Source: Flavobacteriales bacterium
Lineage (GTDB): Bacteria; Bacteroidota; Bacteroidia; Flavobacteriales; TMED113
Direction of reading: 5' to 3'
Assembly (NCBI GenBank): GCA_002713285.1
Contig: PAVX01000004.1
Span: forward strand, 33,067 to 39,377
DNA length: 6,311 bases
Of this stretch, positions 1-6,311 are shown one piece after another. The notes beneath the pieces were generated by a model. It saw only the letters and a list, made by a program, of their open reading frames with translations, was not told the DNA's origin and searched no databases. The stretch's first letter is position 1. Each line of letters starts with the position of its first letter. Made by a program: the position numbers and the translations under genes.

Positions 1-503
1 CTTATTTCCGCCCCACCAAAAAAGAAATAAAAAACCATAAACAAACCACTTAAACCCAACACAGCTAAACTAGCAACACCAACACCCATCACAGTTCCAC
101 CAGTAAAAGACACTTTTAATGCTTTTGGTAAACTAGTTCTGGCCGCCTGTGTCGTTCTCACATTTGCTTTTGTTGCTATATTCATACCAAAATAACCAGC
201 TAGAGCTGAGAAAAACGCCCCAATCAAGAACGCCCCAGCAATCATTGGGTGAGAATTTGCTTGCTCAAAAGTTCCAGACCAAGCAAGAATACCTGCAGCA
301 AAAACAGCAAAAACAGCCAAAACCCTCCATTCAGCCACTAAAAAAGCCATAGCTCCTTTTGCAATATGGTTTGAAAGTTCAACCATTTTTTTATCACCAG
401 GGTCTTGTTTAGAAATCCACGAAGATTTAATAAACATAACAATAAGACCAATAATACCCAACAGGGGCACAATATATAAAACGTTGGAGTTTAAAAATTC
501 CAT
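1..503 (-). CDS. hppA: Membrane-bound ion-translocating pyrophosphatase, N-terminal part (cut by left edge)
   Basis: This is the first 167 residues of a membrane pyrophosphatase, which hydrolyses pyrophosphate and pumps H+ or Na+ across the inner membrane. It starts at the ATG whose complement lies at 501-503, and the frame stays open to the window edge. Visible parts are a first membrane helix at about residues 6-27, a conserved linker with QDPGDKKMVELSNHIAKGAM (about 34-53), a second helix, and the signature region ATKANVRTTQAARTSLPKAL followed by KVSFTGGTVMGVGVASLAVLG, which is highly characteristic of the family. Full-length members have roughly 650-800 residues and about 16 helices, so the catalytic loops and the residues that separate H+ from Na+ pumps and K+-dependent from K+-independent forms lie outside. 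It lies 69 bases after lspA with a promoter-like box in between, so it probably starts its own transcript. The family call is very secure; the ion specificity is unknown. Confidence 0.93.
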   Translation of the reverse strand, partial: MEFLNSNVLYIVPLLGIIGLIVMFIKSSWISKQDPGDKKMVELSNHIAKGAMAFLVAEWRVLAVFAVFAAGILAWSGTFEQANSHPMIAGAFLIGAFFSALAGYFGMNIATKANVRTTQAARTSLPKALKVSFTGGTVMGVGVASLAVLGLSGLFMVFYFFFGGAEI

Positions 504-572
504 AGCACAATTATTTAGTTAAGATTGGCAAATATAAAAAACAAAGAATTAAAAAAGATAAAAACAAGAGTA
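504..572. other. lspA-hppA intergenic gap, no terminator seen
   Basis: This 69-base gap is the longest non-coding stretch in the window. It is very AT-rich and holds the TATATTTG box. I looked for an inverted repeat followed by a T-run on the minus strand, which would end the ileS-lspA transcript, and found none. Read-through from lspA into hppA is therefore possible, with the box adding extra transcription. No Shine-Dalgarno-like purine run precedes the hppA start codon, as is usual in Bacteroidota. Confidence 0.6.
529..536 (-). promoter_or_regulatory. Bacteroidota-type -7 promoter box (TATATTTG) upstream of hppA
   Basis: Read on the minus strand, these eight bases are TATATTTG, an exact match to the TAnnTTTG -7 consensus of the primary sigma factor in Bacteroidota. 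The box ends 25 bases before the hppA ATG, so transcription would start about 20 bases before the start codon. I do not see a convincing TTG -33 element at the usual distance of about 19 bases; that stretch is mainly T-rich. The placement in the only sizeable gap of the window supports a real promoter, but such AT-rich octamers also occur by chance. Confidence 0.55.
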
Positions 573-1130
573 TTATTTTAAGGGTAGTTTTTTATAAGAT
601 AACAACAAAATAAAAGACCCAATAGTTATTGAAGAATCAGCGATATTAAAAATAAACCTAAAAAAAACAAATTTTTCACCACCCCAAAAAGGAAACCAAT
701 CAGGGTAAAAACCAGAGAATAAAGGAAAATAAAACATATCAACCACTCGACCAAAAAATAAAGGAGAGTAATCAAAAAACACACCATAAAACACACTATC
801 AATAATGTTTCCAATTGCACCAGCAGAAATTAACAAAAAAGCCAACACAACAACAAAATCAACCCCCACCTTCAATAAATCAAAAAGCCACCTAAAGATA
901 AAAACAACAAAAACTATACGAAAAAGAGTTAAAAAAAACTTACCCCAAAAACCAAAAAACTCTAATCCAAAAGCAAAACCATTATTCTCAACAAAGTAAA
1001 TAATAAACCAATCAAAAATAATAATCTCATCACCAATAGACATGTTGGTTTTAACCAAAACCTTTAAAAACTGATCTAAAAACAAGATGCTAAAAAAAAG
1101 CACCCACATCTTTAAACTAATATTTTTCAC
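573..1130 (-). CDS. lspA: Lipoprotein signal peptidase (signal peptidase II)
   Basis: LspA is an inner-membrane aspartyl protease that removes the signal peptide of prolipoproteins after lipid attachment to the lipobox cysteine. The 185-residue product has four hydrophobic segments (about 8-26, 64-82, 92-112, 160-178). Family motifs are in order: DQFLKVLVK (19-27), VENNGFAFG (47-55), GNIIDSVFYG (107-116), GRVVDMFYFPLF (127-138) and FNIADSSITIG (161-171). The catalytic pair is D131 and D165. They are 34 residues apart, against 19 in the Pseudomonas enzyme, because of an aromatic-rich insert containing YPDWFPFWGG, which I recall as typical of Bacteroidota LspA. The start is GTG at 1130-1128: the frame closes only ten bases upstream with no ATG between. 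The internal ATG at 1109 would give 178 residues but remove the basic N-terminus. The start lies five bases after the stop of the DksA-like gene, indicating co-transcription. Confidence 0.93.
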   Translation of the reverse strand: MKNISLKMWVLFFSILFLDQFLKVLVKTNMSIGDEIIIFDWFIIYFVENNGFAFGLEFFGFWGKFFLTLFRIVFVVFIFRWLFDLLKVGVDFVVVLAFLLISAGAIGNIIDSVFYGVFFDYSPLFFGRVVDMFYFPLFSGFYPDWFPFWGGEKFVFFRFIFNIADSSITIGSFILLLSYKKLPLK

Positions 1131-1135
1131 AAAAC

Positions 1136-1519
1136 TTATTTAGATTTATTTTTTGCCTCAATACTTAATGTTGCATGAGGAACCAACATTAGTCGTTTTT
1201 TAGAAATCAACTTACCAGTTTCTCGACAAATACCATATGTTTTATTTTCAACACGAATCAATGCATTTTTAAGGTCACGAATAAACTTTTCTTGTCTAGC
1301 CGCAAGCATTGTGTTGGACTCTTTTGATAAAGTTTGAGACCCCTCTTCAAAAGACTTAAAAGAAGAGTAGGTGTCATCAGTTCCATTAGAAGAAGCGTTA
1401 CTATATGAGTCTTTTAAAAGTTTTAAATCTTCTTGAGCAGAATCCATTTTTTGTAAAATAAGTTTTTTAAACTTACCCAACTCTACATCAGAATATCTTT
1501 TAGAAACACTTTTTTTCAT
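1136..1519 (-). CDS. DksA/TraR-family transcription regulator with degenerate zinc site
   Basis: This 127-residue protein belongs to the DksA/TraR family, whose members bind RNA polymerase through its secondary channel and alter promoter choice, often with ppGpp. The N-terminal two thirds (about 10-90) looks like a helical hairpin rich in K, E, S and L; TDDT (47-50) may supply acidic tip residues, which is inference. The C-terminal part, YGICRETGKLISKKRLMLVP (95-114) followed by HATLSIEAK (115-123), aligns with the zinc-finger region. Spacing of the four zinc positions is kept (x2, x17, x2), but they read C98, T101, S119 and A122, so only one cysteine remains and zinc binding is unlikely. I recall similar loss in other Bacteroidota homologues encoded next to ileS and lspA. 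It begins seven bases after the ileS stop and ends five bases before the lspA start. The family is secure; the regulatory targets are unknown. Confidence 0.88.
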   Translation of the reverse strand: MKKSVSKRYSDVELGKFKKLILQKMDSAQEDLKLLKDSYSNASSNGTDDTYSSFKSFEEGSQTLSKESNTMLAARQEKFIRDLKNALIRVENKTYGICRETGKLISKKRLMLVPHATLSIEAKNKSK

Positions 1520-1526
1520 AGTTTAA

Positions 1527-4500
1527 TTATTCTTCAATCGCAATATACATTTTATAATTATTAAATTCAAAAAGAGTATTATTTTTCGGTTTCTTATCAG
1601 AAACAACAATAGATTTCGCCAAAACCTCACCCTCAACATAAGACCGATGATTTAAAATAATATCAACAGCACCCACATCACCAAACAAAACAATAGAAAC
1701 GGTGTCAGTTACAACAAGGTTTAAGTCTTTCCGTAACCCCTGCATAAAATTCACAAACTCTCTTGCAAACCCCTCATCCAACAAGCTCTTCGAAATAGAT
1801 GTGTTTAGAGAAACTAAAACACGATTATTTTTAGCTGTTAAAAAACCAGGCAAGTCCTCAACCTTTACAACCAAATCATCTCCAAACAAAATCAACTCAC
1901 GCTCATTCACAAACAAAGAAATTTCACCATTCTTAATAAAGGTTAAAACATCAACATCTGTAAACAATTTAACCCCAGAAGCAATCTCCCGCATTAAAGA
2001 ACCATATTTTTTACCCAAAACAGAAAAGTTGGGTACCAGACACTTTTTAACCAAACCATCAGATTCGGCAGAAAACAAAACAGACTTAACGTTAATTTCC
2101 GATTTAATCAAATCAACCACAACCCCCTGCTCCAAAGTACTATCATTTAAACAAACAACAATAGATTCAAGCGGTTGCCTAACACGAATATTTTCTTTTT
2201 TTCGAATAGATAAAGCTAAAGAACAAATATCCCTAGTTAGCGCCATATTAAACTCCAAACCCTCATTAATCACCCCCCCATCAACCACAGGAAATGTTGA
2301 CAAATGAACAGAGTCCACCAAATCTTTTTTAGAAACTTGGTTTAAATCTAAAAACAAACGCTCCATAAAAAAGGGGGCAATAGGAGAGGCTAGCTTAGAA
2401 ACAGTCACCAAACAATCATACAGTGTTTGGTATGCGGAAACCTTATTTACATCATAATCCCCCTTCCAAAAACGCCTTCTACAAAGTCGAACATACCAAT
2501 TACTAAGTTTGTCAACCACAAATTCTTGAATAGCTCGACCAACCAAAGTAGGCTCATAATTAACATAACCACGCTCCACAACCTTAATCAATGTGTTTAA
2601 TTCAGACAAAATCCACTGATCTAACAATGGCCGATCCTTCACAACCAAAGCAGGCTCAACATATTTAAATCGATCAATATTAGCATAAAGACTAAAAAAA
2701 GAATATATATTATGAAGTGTGCTAAATAATTTTTGTTTAACCTCAACCACACCACTAATATCAAATTTTAAATTATCCCAAGGTTGAGAATTGGTAATCA
2801 TATACCAGCGCAAAGAATCTGCTCCATGCTCCTTAATTACATCAAAAGGGTTAACAGTATTACCTAAGCGTTTAGACATTTTTTGACCCACACTATCCAA
2901 AACCAAACCATTAGAAATAACATTTTTAAAAGCAGCCCTTCCAAAACACATAACACCAATAGCGTGAAGAGTAAAAAACCAACCCCTAGTTTGATCAACA
3001 CCCTCTGCAATAAAATCAGCCGGAAAAAAAGAACCAGAATCAATCAAGTCTTTGTTTTCAAAAGGGTAGTGCCACTGAGCATAAGGCATAGACCCAGAAT
3101 CAAACCAAACATCAATAACATCAGACTCTCTATACATCGGCTTACCTGATTTAGATGTTAACACAATTTTATCAACCCAGTTTTTATGTAAATCAAACCG
3201 ATCATAATTAACACTACTCATATCGTCCGGAATAAAATCAACCAATGGGTTATTTAACATATTACCAGCAGACACAGACTCTTCACATAAAACTTTCAAT
3301 TCTTTCACAGACCCCACACAAATAACCTCACCCCCATCTTTACTCCTCCAAATAGGTAGTGGAATACCCCAAAAACGAGATCTCGACAAATTCCAATCAT
3401 TAATATTTTCTAACCAATTTTGAAAACGCCCCTCACCAGTGCTTTTTGGCTTCCAATTAATCTTGTCATTTTCCCTCATCATTAAATCACGGTAATCAGT
3501 AGATTTGATAAACCAAGAATCTAAAGGATAATACAATATAGGTTTATCAGTTCTCCAACAATGGGGGTAGCTGTGTTCATATTTTTCTGACTTAAAAGCC
3601 AAACCAGATTTCTTTAACTTAACAACAATGTCTATATCTACAGAACCCTCATCATCACCAAAATCACTTTTTACACATCTACCAGAAAACTCACCTAAAC
3701 CATCTACAAACCGACCAGACAAATCAACAATTGGTACAAGGTTATTTTTTTTATCCAATATAAGCATTGGGGGAATTCCCTCTTTTTTAGCAACCATAAA
3801 ATCATCAGCACCAAATGTGGGTGCTAAATGCACAACACCAGAACCATCGGTTGTATTTACAAAATCAGCACTAACAACACGAAAAGCTTGATTAACCAAC
3901 TCTTGTGGTTTTAAATATGGAAGCAATTGATGATATCTTAAATCAATCAAATCAACACCCTTGCAACGAAAAACCACCGTGTAGATAGATTTACTAGGAT
4001 TTTGTTTAAGAATTGTTTTTTTTGTTTTTTCATCAAATATTCGAGATAAACAATCTTCAGCACAAACTAAAATAATTTCCTCCAATGTAAAAGGATTCAA
4101 GGTTTCAACAAAAACATATGTTATTTTTTTTCCAACAGCCAAACCTGTGTTTGCAAACAAAGTCCAAGGAGTGGTTGTCCACGCCGCAAAAAAAACTTTT
4201 TTGTTAGCTTCAAATAAAACAGAAACATCCCTAACTTCAAACAAAGCAAAAACACTCAAATCTTTAACAAGTTTATAACACCCAGGCTGATTAAGTTCAT
4301 GTGAGCTCAAACCAGTTCCTGCAGCAGGTGAGTATGGTTGAATAGTATACCCTTTATAAATCAGATTTTTATCAAAAAGACGCTTCAACAAAAACCACAC
4401 AGTTTCCATATACTTGTTTTTATATGTTATATAAGGAGAATCAACATCCACCCAATAACCCATAATTTCAGTTAATTCATTCCAAACCTCCGTGTATTTC

Positions 4501-4871
4501 ATAACTGTTTTTTTACAAGCCTCATTATATTCAGAGATAGAAATACTATTACCAATATCATCCTTTTTAATATTTAAATCCTTCTCCACACTTAGTTCCA
4601 CAGGAAGTCCATGAGTGTCCCAACCAGCCTTTCGGTCGACACGAAAACCAGAAAGAGTTTTATACCTACAAAAAATATCCTTTATTAACCTAGCCATAAC
4701 ATGATGAATGCCAGGCAACCCATTTGCAGAAGGAGGACCCTCATAAAAAACAAATCTATTTTTTTCAGAACGTGAACTAATGCTTTTTTCAAAAATTTTA
4801 TTTTTTTCCCAAAACACATTCACCTCGGAACAAAGTTTTGATAGATCTAATTTTTTATATTCTGCAAACAT
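1527..4871 (-). CDS. ileS: Isoleucyl-tRNA synthetase, eukaryote-like type with GIHH signature
   Basis: IleRS charges tRNA-Ile with isoleucine in the cytoplasm and edits mischarged valine. The product has 1114 residues from the ATG at 4871, chosen because MFAEYKKLDL matches the usual N-terminus; an in-frame ATG at 4898 would add nine residues and overlap ridA. In order: the class I signature as PSANGLPGIHH (47-57), with GIHH replacing HIGH; GWDTHGLPVE (83-92); an editing domain from about 182 to 420 with TTTPWT (232-237) and GSGVVHLAPTFGADD (343-357); NLSRSRFWGIPLPIW (494-508); DVWFDSG (587-593); KMSKR (664-668); an anticodon-binding helical domain from about 745 to 890; and a long C-terminal region. 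WDTHGLP, KMSKR, and no visible C-terminal zinc-finger cysteine clusters place it in the eukaryote-like IleS2 group. It lies 13 bases after ridA and seven before the dksA-like gene. No Shine-Dalgarno is visible. Confidence 0.97.
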   Translation of the reverse strand: MFAEYKKLDLSKLCSEVNVFWEKNKIFEKSISSRSEKNRFVFYEGPPSANGLPGIHHVMARLIKDIFCRYKTLSGFRVDRKAGWDTHGLPVELSVEKDLNIKKDDIGNSISISEYNEACKKTVMKYTEVWNELTEIMGYWVDVDSPYITYKNKYMETVWFLLKRLFDKNLIYKGYTIQPYSPAAGTGLSSHELNQPGCYKLVKDLSVFALFEVRDVSVLFEANKKVFFAAWTTTPWTLFANTGLAVGKKITYVFVETLNPFTLEEIILVCAEDCLSRIFDEKTKKTILKQNPSKSIYTVVFRCKGVDLIDLRYHQLLPYLKPQELVNQAFRVVSADFVNTTDGSGVVHLAPTFGADDFMVAKKEGIPPMLILDKKNNLVPIVDLSGRFVDGLGEFSGRCVKSDFGDDEGSVDIDIVVKLKKSGLAFKSEKYEHSYPHCWRTDKPILYYPLDSWFIKSTDYRDLMMRENDKINWKPKSTGEGRFQNWLENINDWNLSRSRFWGIPLPIWRSKDGGEVICVGSVKELKVLCEESVSAGNMLNNPLVDFIPDDMSSVNYDRFDLHKNWVDKIVLTSKSGKPMYRESDVIDVWFDSGSMPYAQWHYPFENKDLIDSGSFFPADFIAEGVDQTRGWFFTLHAIGVMCFGRAAFKNVISNGLVLDSVGQKMSKRLGNTVNPFDVIKEHGADSLRWYMITNSQPWDNLKFDISGVVEVKQKLFSTLHNIYSFFSLYANIDRFKYVEPALVVKDRPLLDQWILSELNTLIKVVERGYVNYEPTLVGRAIQEFVVDKLSNWYVRLCRRRFWKGDYDVNKVSAYQTLYDCLVTVSKLASPIAPFFMERLFLDLNQVSKKDLVDSVHLSTFPVVDGGVINEGLEFNMALTRDICSLALSIRKKENIRVRQPLESIVVCLNDSTLEQGVVVDLIKSEINVKSVLFSAESDGLVKKCLVPNFSVLGKKYGSLMREIASGVKLFTDVDVLTFIKNGEISLFVNERELILFGDDLVVKVEDLPGFLTAKNNRVLVSLNTSISKSLLDEGFAREFVNFMQGLRKDLNLVVTDTVSIVLFGDVGAVDIILNHRSYVEGEVLAKSIVVSDKKPKNNTLFEFNNYKMYIAIEE
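4701..4712 (-). other. Altered class I synthetase signature (GIHH instead of HIGH) in ileS
   Basis: These four codons encode G54, I55, H56 and H57 of IleRS. They sit exactly where class I synthetases carry HIGH, the ATP-binding signature, within PSANGLPGIHHVMAR. Compared with HIGH, the first and third residues are exchanged. From published work on IleRS2 enzymes I recall that this GXHH form keeps aminoacylation active and gives very strong resistance to mupirocin. The motif is seen directly; resistance is inferred. Confidence 0.85.
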
Positions 4872-4884
4872 GGAAAATATAGTT

Positions 4885-5298
4885 TTAAGTGGAAGCAATA
4901 ACTTTTAATTCAATCGCAATTGGTGTTGGTAAACAATTTATTTCTACTGTAGTTCTTGTTGGAAAAGGTTTAGAAAAATACTCTCCATATAATCGATTGT
5001 AAACCTCAAAATCATCCTTCATGTTTGTTAAAAAAACAGTAACATCAACAATATTTTCCCAACTTGAACCAGCCTCTTCCAAAATTAATTTTACATTTTC
5101 AAAAACCGAAATACACTGCTTTTCAATATCATAATCCAAAACAGACCCATCATTAGACAATGTTACACCAGGAATTGTGCTTGAACCTCTTTTTCTAGGA
5201 CCAACACCCGACAAGAACAATAAATGTCCAATTTTTTTAGCATGAGGATAATTACCCACAGGTTTAGGCGCTTTAGATGACATCATAGAAATACTCAT
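4885..5298 (-). CDS. Rid-family protein, probable 2-aminomuconate deaminase
   Basis: This 137-residue Rid (YjgF/YER057c/UK114) protein would form a cytoplasmic trimer that hydrolyses enamine/imine compounds to release ammonia. The subtype is suggested by PVGNYPHAKKIGHLLFLSGV (13-32), PRKRGSSTIPGV (34-45), YDIEKQC (56-62), VDVTVFLTNMKDDF (84-97) and PTRTTVEINCLPTPIAIELK (113-132). I recall this signature from proteins annotated 2-aminomuconate deaminase, distinct from general RidA. R115 and E130 align with the conserved substrate-binding Arg105 and Glu120 of E. coli RidA. The upstream neighbour, a semialdehyde dehydrogenase, would make 2-aminomuconate, so the two fit as successive steps toward 4-oxalocrotonate. 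The start is the ATG at 5298; ATGs at 5286 and 5283 are also possible and leave the conserved core intact. The gene follows the dehydrogenase by 29 bases and precedes ileS by 13. A general imine-detoxifying role remains possible. Confidence 0.85.
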   Translation of the reverse strand: MSISMMSSKAPKPVGNYPHAKKIGHLLFLSGVGPRKRGSSTIPGVTLSNDGSVLDYDIEKQCISVFENVKLILEEAGSSWENIVDVTVFLTNMKDDFEVYNRLYGEYFSKPFPTRTTVEINCLPTPIAIELKVIAST

Positions 5299-5327
5299 AA
5301 TATAATTGTGTTTTGAAAATAAATATA

Positions 5328-6311
5328 TTATTTATTTCCTCCCCTTTCAATCTTAACACAAACATTTTTCGTTTCTGTAAAAAAATCAAGTGATTGTCGC
5401 CCCCCTTCTCGTCCCAAACCAGAATGTTTCATTCCGCCAAAAGGAACACGCAAATCTCTTAACAACCATGTGTTAACCCAAATTAAACCAGATTGTATTT
5501 TTCCAGCAACCCTATGTGCTTTTGAAATATTATTTGAAAAAACAACTCCAGCCAACCCGTATTTAGTGCTGTTGCACATTTCAATAACCTCGCCCTCACC
5601 TTTAAAAGGCATAATTGTTACAACAGGACCAAAAATTTCTTCTTGATTTATCTTATCAGTATGCTTTGTGTTTTCAATAATCGTCGGACTCATATAATAA
5701 CCACCACTCAAATTACCATCCAAAACTAATCTGTTGCCCCCACATATAATTTTACCACCAGCCTTTTCCGCTAATTGCACTTCAAGAATTATTTTTTCCA
5801 AATGATCTTTTGAAACTATAGCGCCCAGATTACTTTTTACACTAGCAGGGTCTCCAACGGTTAATTTTTTTGTTTTTTCCAAAAAACTCTTTCTAAATAA
5901 ATCGTAAATAGATTGTTCCACAAATATTCTAGAACCACAAAGACAAATTTGTCCCTGATTTAAAAAAGACGCCTTTACAGCTGTTTCGACAGCTAAATCA
6001 ATATCACAATCAGAAAATATAACAGTTGGGTTTTTCCCCCCTAATTCCAAGGAACATTTTTTAAAATCTTTTGCGGCATTAGTAGCAACAAGTTTTCCCG
6101 TTTCAGTTCCACCAGTAAAAGATATAACATCGCATTTTTTAACAACAGCATCTCCAGCGGTTGCCCCAGAACCATGAACAATATTAATAACACCCTTAGG
6201 AAAGTTAATTTTTTGACAAATTTTACTAAACAAATATGCTGTGTATGGTGTGATTTCAGAGGGTTTAGCGATCACAGTGTTTCCTGTTGCAATGGCGGGC
6301 GCAATTTTCCA
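5328..6311 (-). CDS. Aldehyde dehydrogenase, probable 2-aminomuconate semialdehyde dehydrogenase (cut by right edge)
   Basis: This NAD(P)+-dependent aldehyde dehydrogenase enters through the right edge as WKIAPAIATGNTVIAKPSE and has 327 residues here, the C-terminal two thirds of a family of about 490. The GTG at 6275 is an internal valine codon, not the start. Visible are the nucleotide-binding SFTGGTETG (64-72 of this fragment), catalytic Glu in LELGGKNP (E89), catalytic Cys in NQGQICLCGSR (C123), EEIFGPVV (224-231) and PFGGMKHSGLGREGG (290-304). The spacing from C123 to R285 in WLLRDLR is 162 residues, as between C302 and substrate-binding R464 in Pseudomonas 2-aminomuconate semialdehyde dehydrogenase, and E89 matches E268 (numbers recalled). 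This places it in the 2-aminomuconate/2-hydroxymuconate semialdehyde group, and the adjacent deaminase-type Rid gene favours the amino substrate. Its N-terminus and promoter are outside the window. 2-Hydroxymuconate semialdehyde or a related aldehyde remains an alternative substrate. Confidence 0.88.
   Translation of the reverse strand, partial: WKIAPAIATGNTVIAKPSEITPYTAYLFSKICQKINFPKGVINIVHGSGATAGDAVVKKCDVISFTGGTETGKLVATNAAKDFKKCSLELGGKNPTVIFSDCDIDLAVETAVKASFLNQGQICLCGSRIFVEQSIYDLFRKSFLEKTKKLTVGDPASVKSNLGAIVSKDHLEKIILEVQLAEKAGGKIICGGNRLVLDGNLSGGYYMSPTIIENTKHTDKINQEEIFGPVVTIMPFKGEGEVIEMCNSTKYGLAGVVFSNNISKAHRVAGKIQSGLIWVNTWLLRDLRVPFGGMKHSGLGREGGRQSLDFFTETKNVCVKIERGGNK

Noticed and set aside
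149..352. Open frame on the plus strand, 67 codons.
   Set aside because: It lies antisense to the well-supported hppA frame; its Q/K/P-rich translation is what an A/C-rich complement gives, and it has no recognisable motif.
626..820. Second minus-strand frame of 64 hydrophobic residues inside lspA.
   Set aside because: It overlaps lspA in another frame, covering its catalytic motifs; its hydrophobicity follows from the T-rich coding strand.
1702..2307. Open frame of 201 codons on the plus strand.
   Set aside because: It is fully antisense to ileS. The S/T/K-rich translation reflects the low G content of this strand, and no domain is recognisable. The same holds for the plus-strand frames at 805-999, 2883-3149 and 3628-3891.
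4872..4898. In-frame ATG at 4898 as the ileS start, giving 1123 residues.
   Set aside because: It would overlap the end of the Rid gene by 14 bases and add nine residues not expected in the family; the ATG at 4871 gives the normal N-terminus.
5080..5087. TAATTTTG on the minus strand, matching TAnnTTTG, as a possible internal promoter for ileS.
   Set aside because: It lies inside ridA over 200 bases before ileS, has no evident -33 element, and such octamers are expected by chance in DNA this AT-rich.
92..6122. An identical 19-base string, starting cagttccacc, occurs at 92-110 (hppA) and 6104-6122 (dehydrogenase).
   Set aside because: In both genes it encodes the same short motif SFTGGT with the same codons. 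The families are unrelated and similarity stops at the motif edges, so it is coincidence plus shared codon preference rather than a repeat or attachment site.
6273..6275. GTG as the start codon of the aldehyde dehydrogenase.
   Set aside because: The frame continues to the window edge with conserved dehydrogenase residues (WKIAPAIATGNT), so the GTG is an internal valine codon and the gene is simply truncated by the window.

Overview
The window is about 6.3 kb of AT-rich DNA (roughly one third G+C by eye). All six genes read right to left on the minus strand, packed with gaps of 5 to 69 bases. It looks like a chromosomal segment of a member of the Bacteroidota. The grounds are the order ileS, DksA/TraR-like gene, lspA; an isoleucyl-tRNA synthetase of the eukaryote-like type about 1110 residues long; an LspA with the phylum's characteristic insert between its two active-site aspartates; a DksA-like protein lacking most zinc ligands; a TAnnTTTG-type promoter box; and no Shine-Dalgarno sequences before the genes. 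Genus and habitat cannot be read from the sequence.

In transcription order (high to low coordinates): an aldehyde dehydrogenase cut by the right edge (6311-5328), best matched to 2-aminomuconate/2-hydroxymuconate semialdehyde dehydrogenase; a Rid-family protein of the 2-aminomuconate deaminase type (5298-4885); ileS (4871-1527); a DksA/TraR-like regulator (1519-1136); lspA, which starts at GTG (1130-573); a 69-base gap with a promoter-like TATATTTG; and the N-terminal 167 residues of a membrane-bound pyrophosphatase, hppA (503 to the left edge).

The first two genes would act consecutively in the lower kynurenine (tryptophan/3-hydroxyanthranilate) route: the dehydrogenase oxidises 2-aminomuconate semialdehyde to 2-aminomuconate, and the Rid protein helps release ammonia to give 4-oxalocrotonate. 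They run directly into the housekeeping set ileS-dksA-like-lspA (tRNA charging, transcription control, lipoprotein maturation). hppA adds an ion-pumping pyrophosphatase that could remove pyrophosphate made by reactions such as tRNA charging, though it seems to have its own promoter.

I see no mobile element, CRISPR array, RNA gene, phage gene or clearly new system. The points most worth a second look are the altered class I signature GIHH in IleRS, which predicts strong mupirocin resistance; the kynurenine-type gene pair upstream of ileS; and the near-complete loss of the zinc site in the DksA-like protein.
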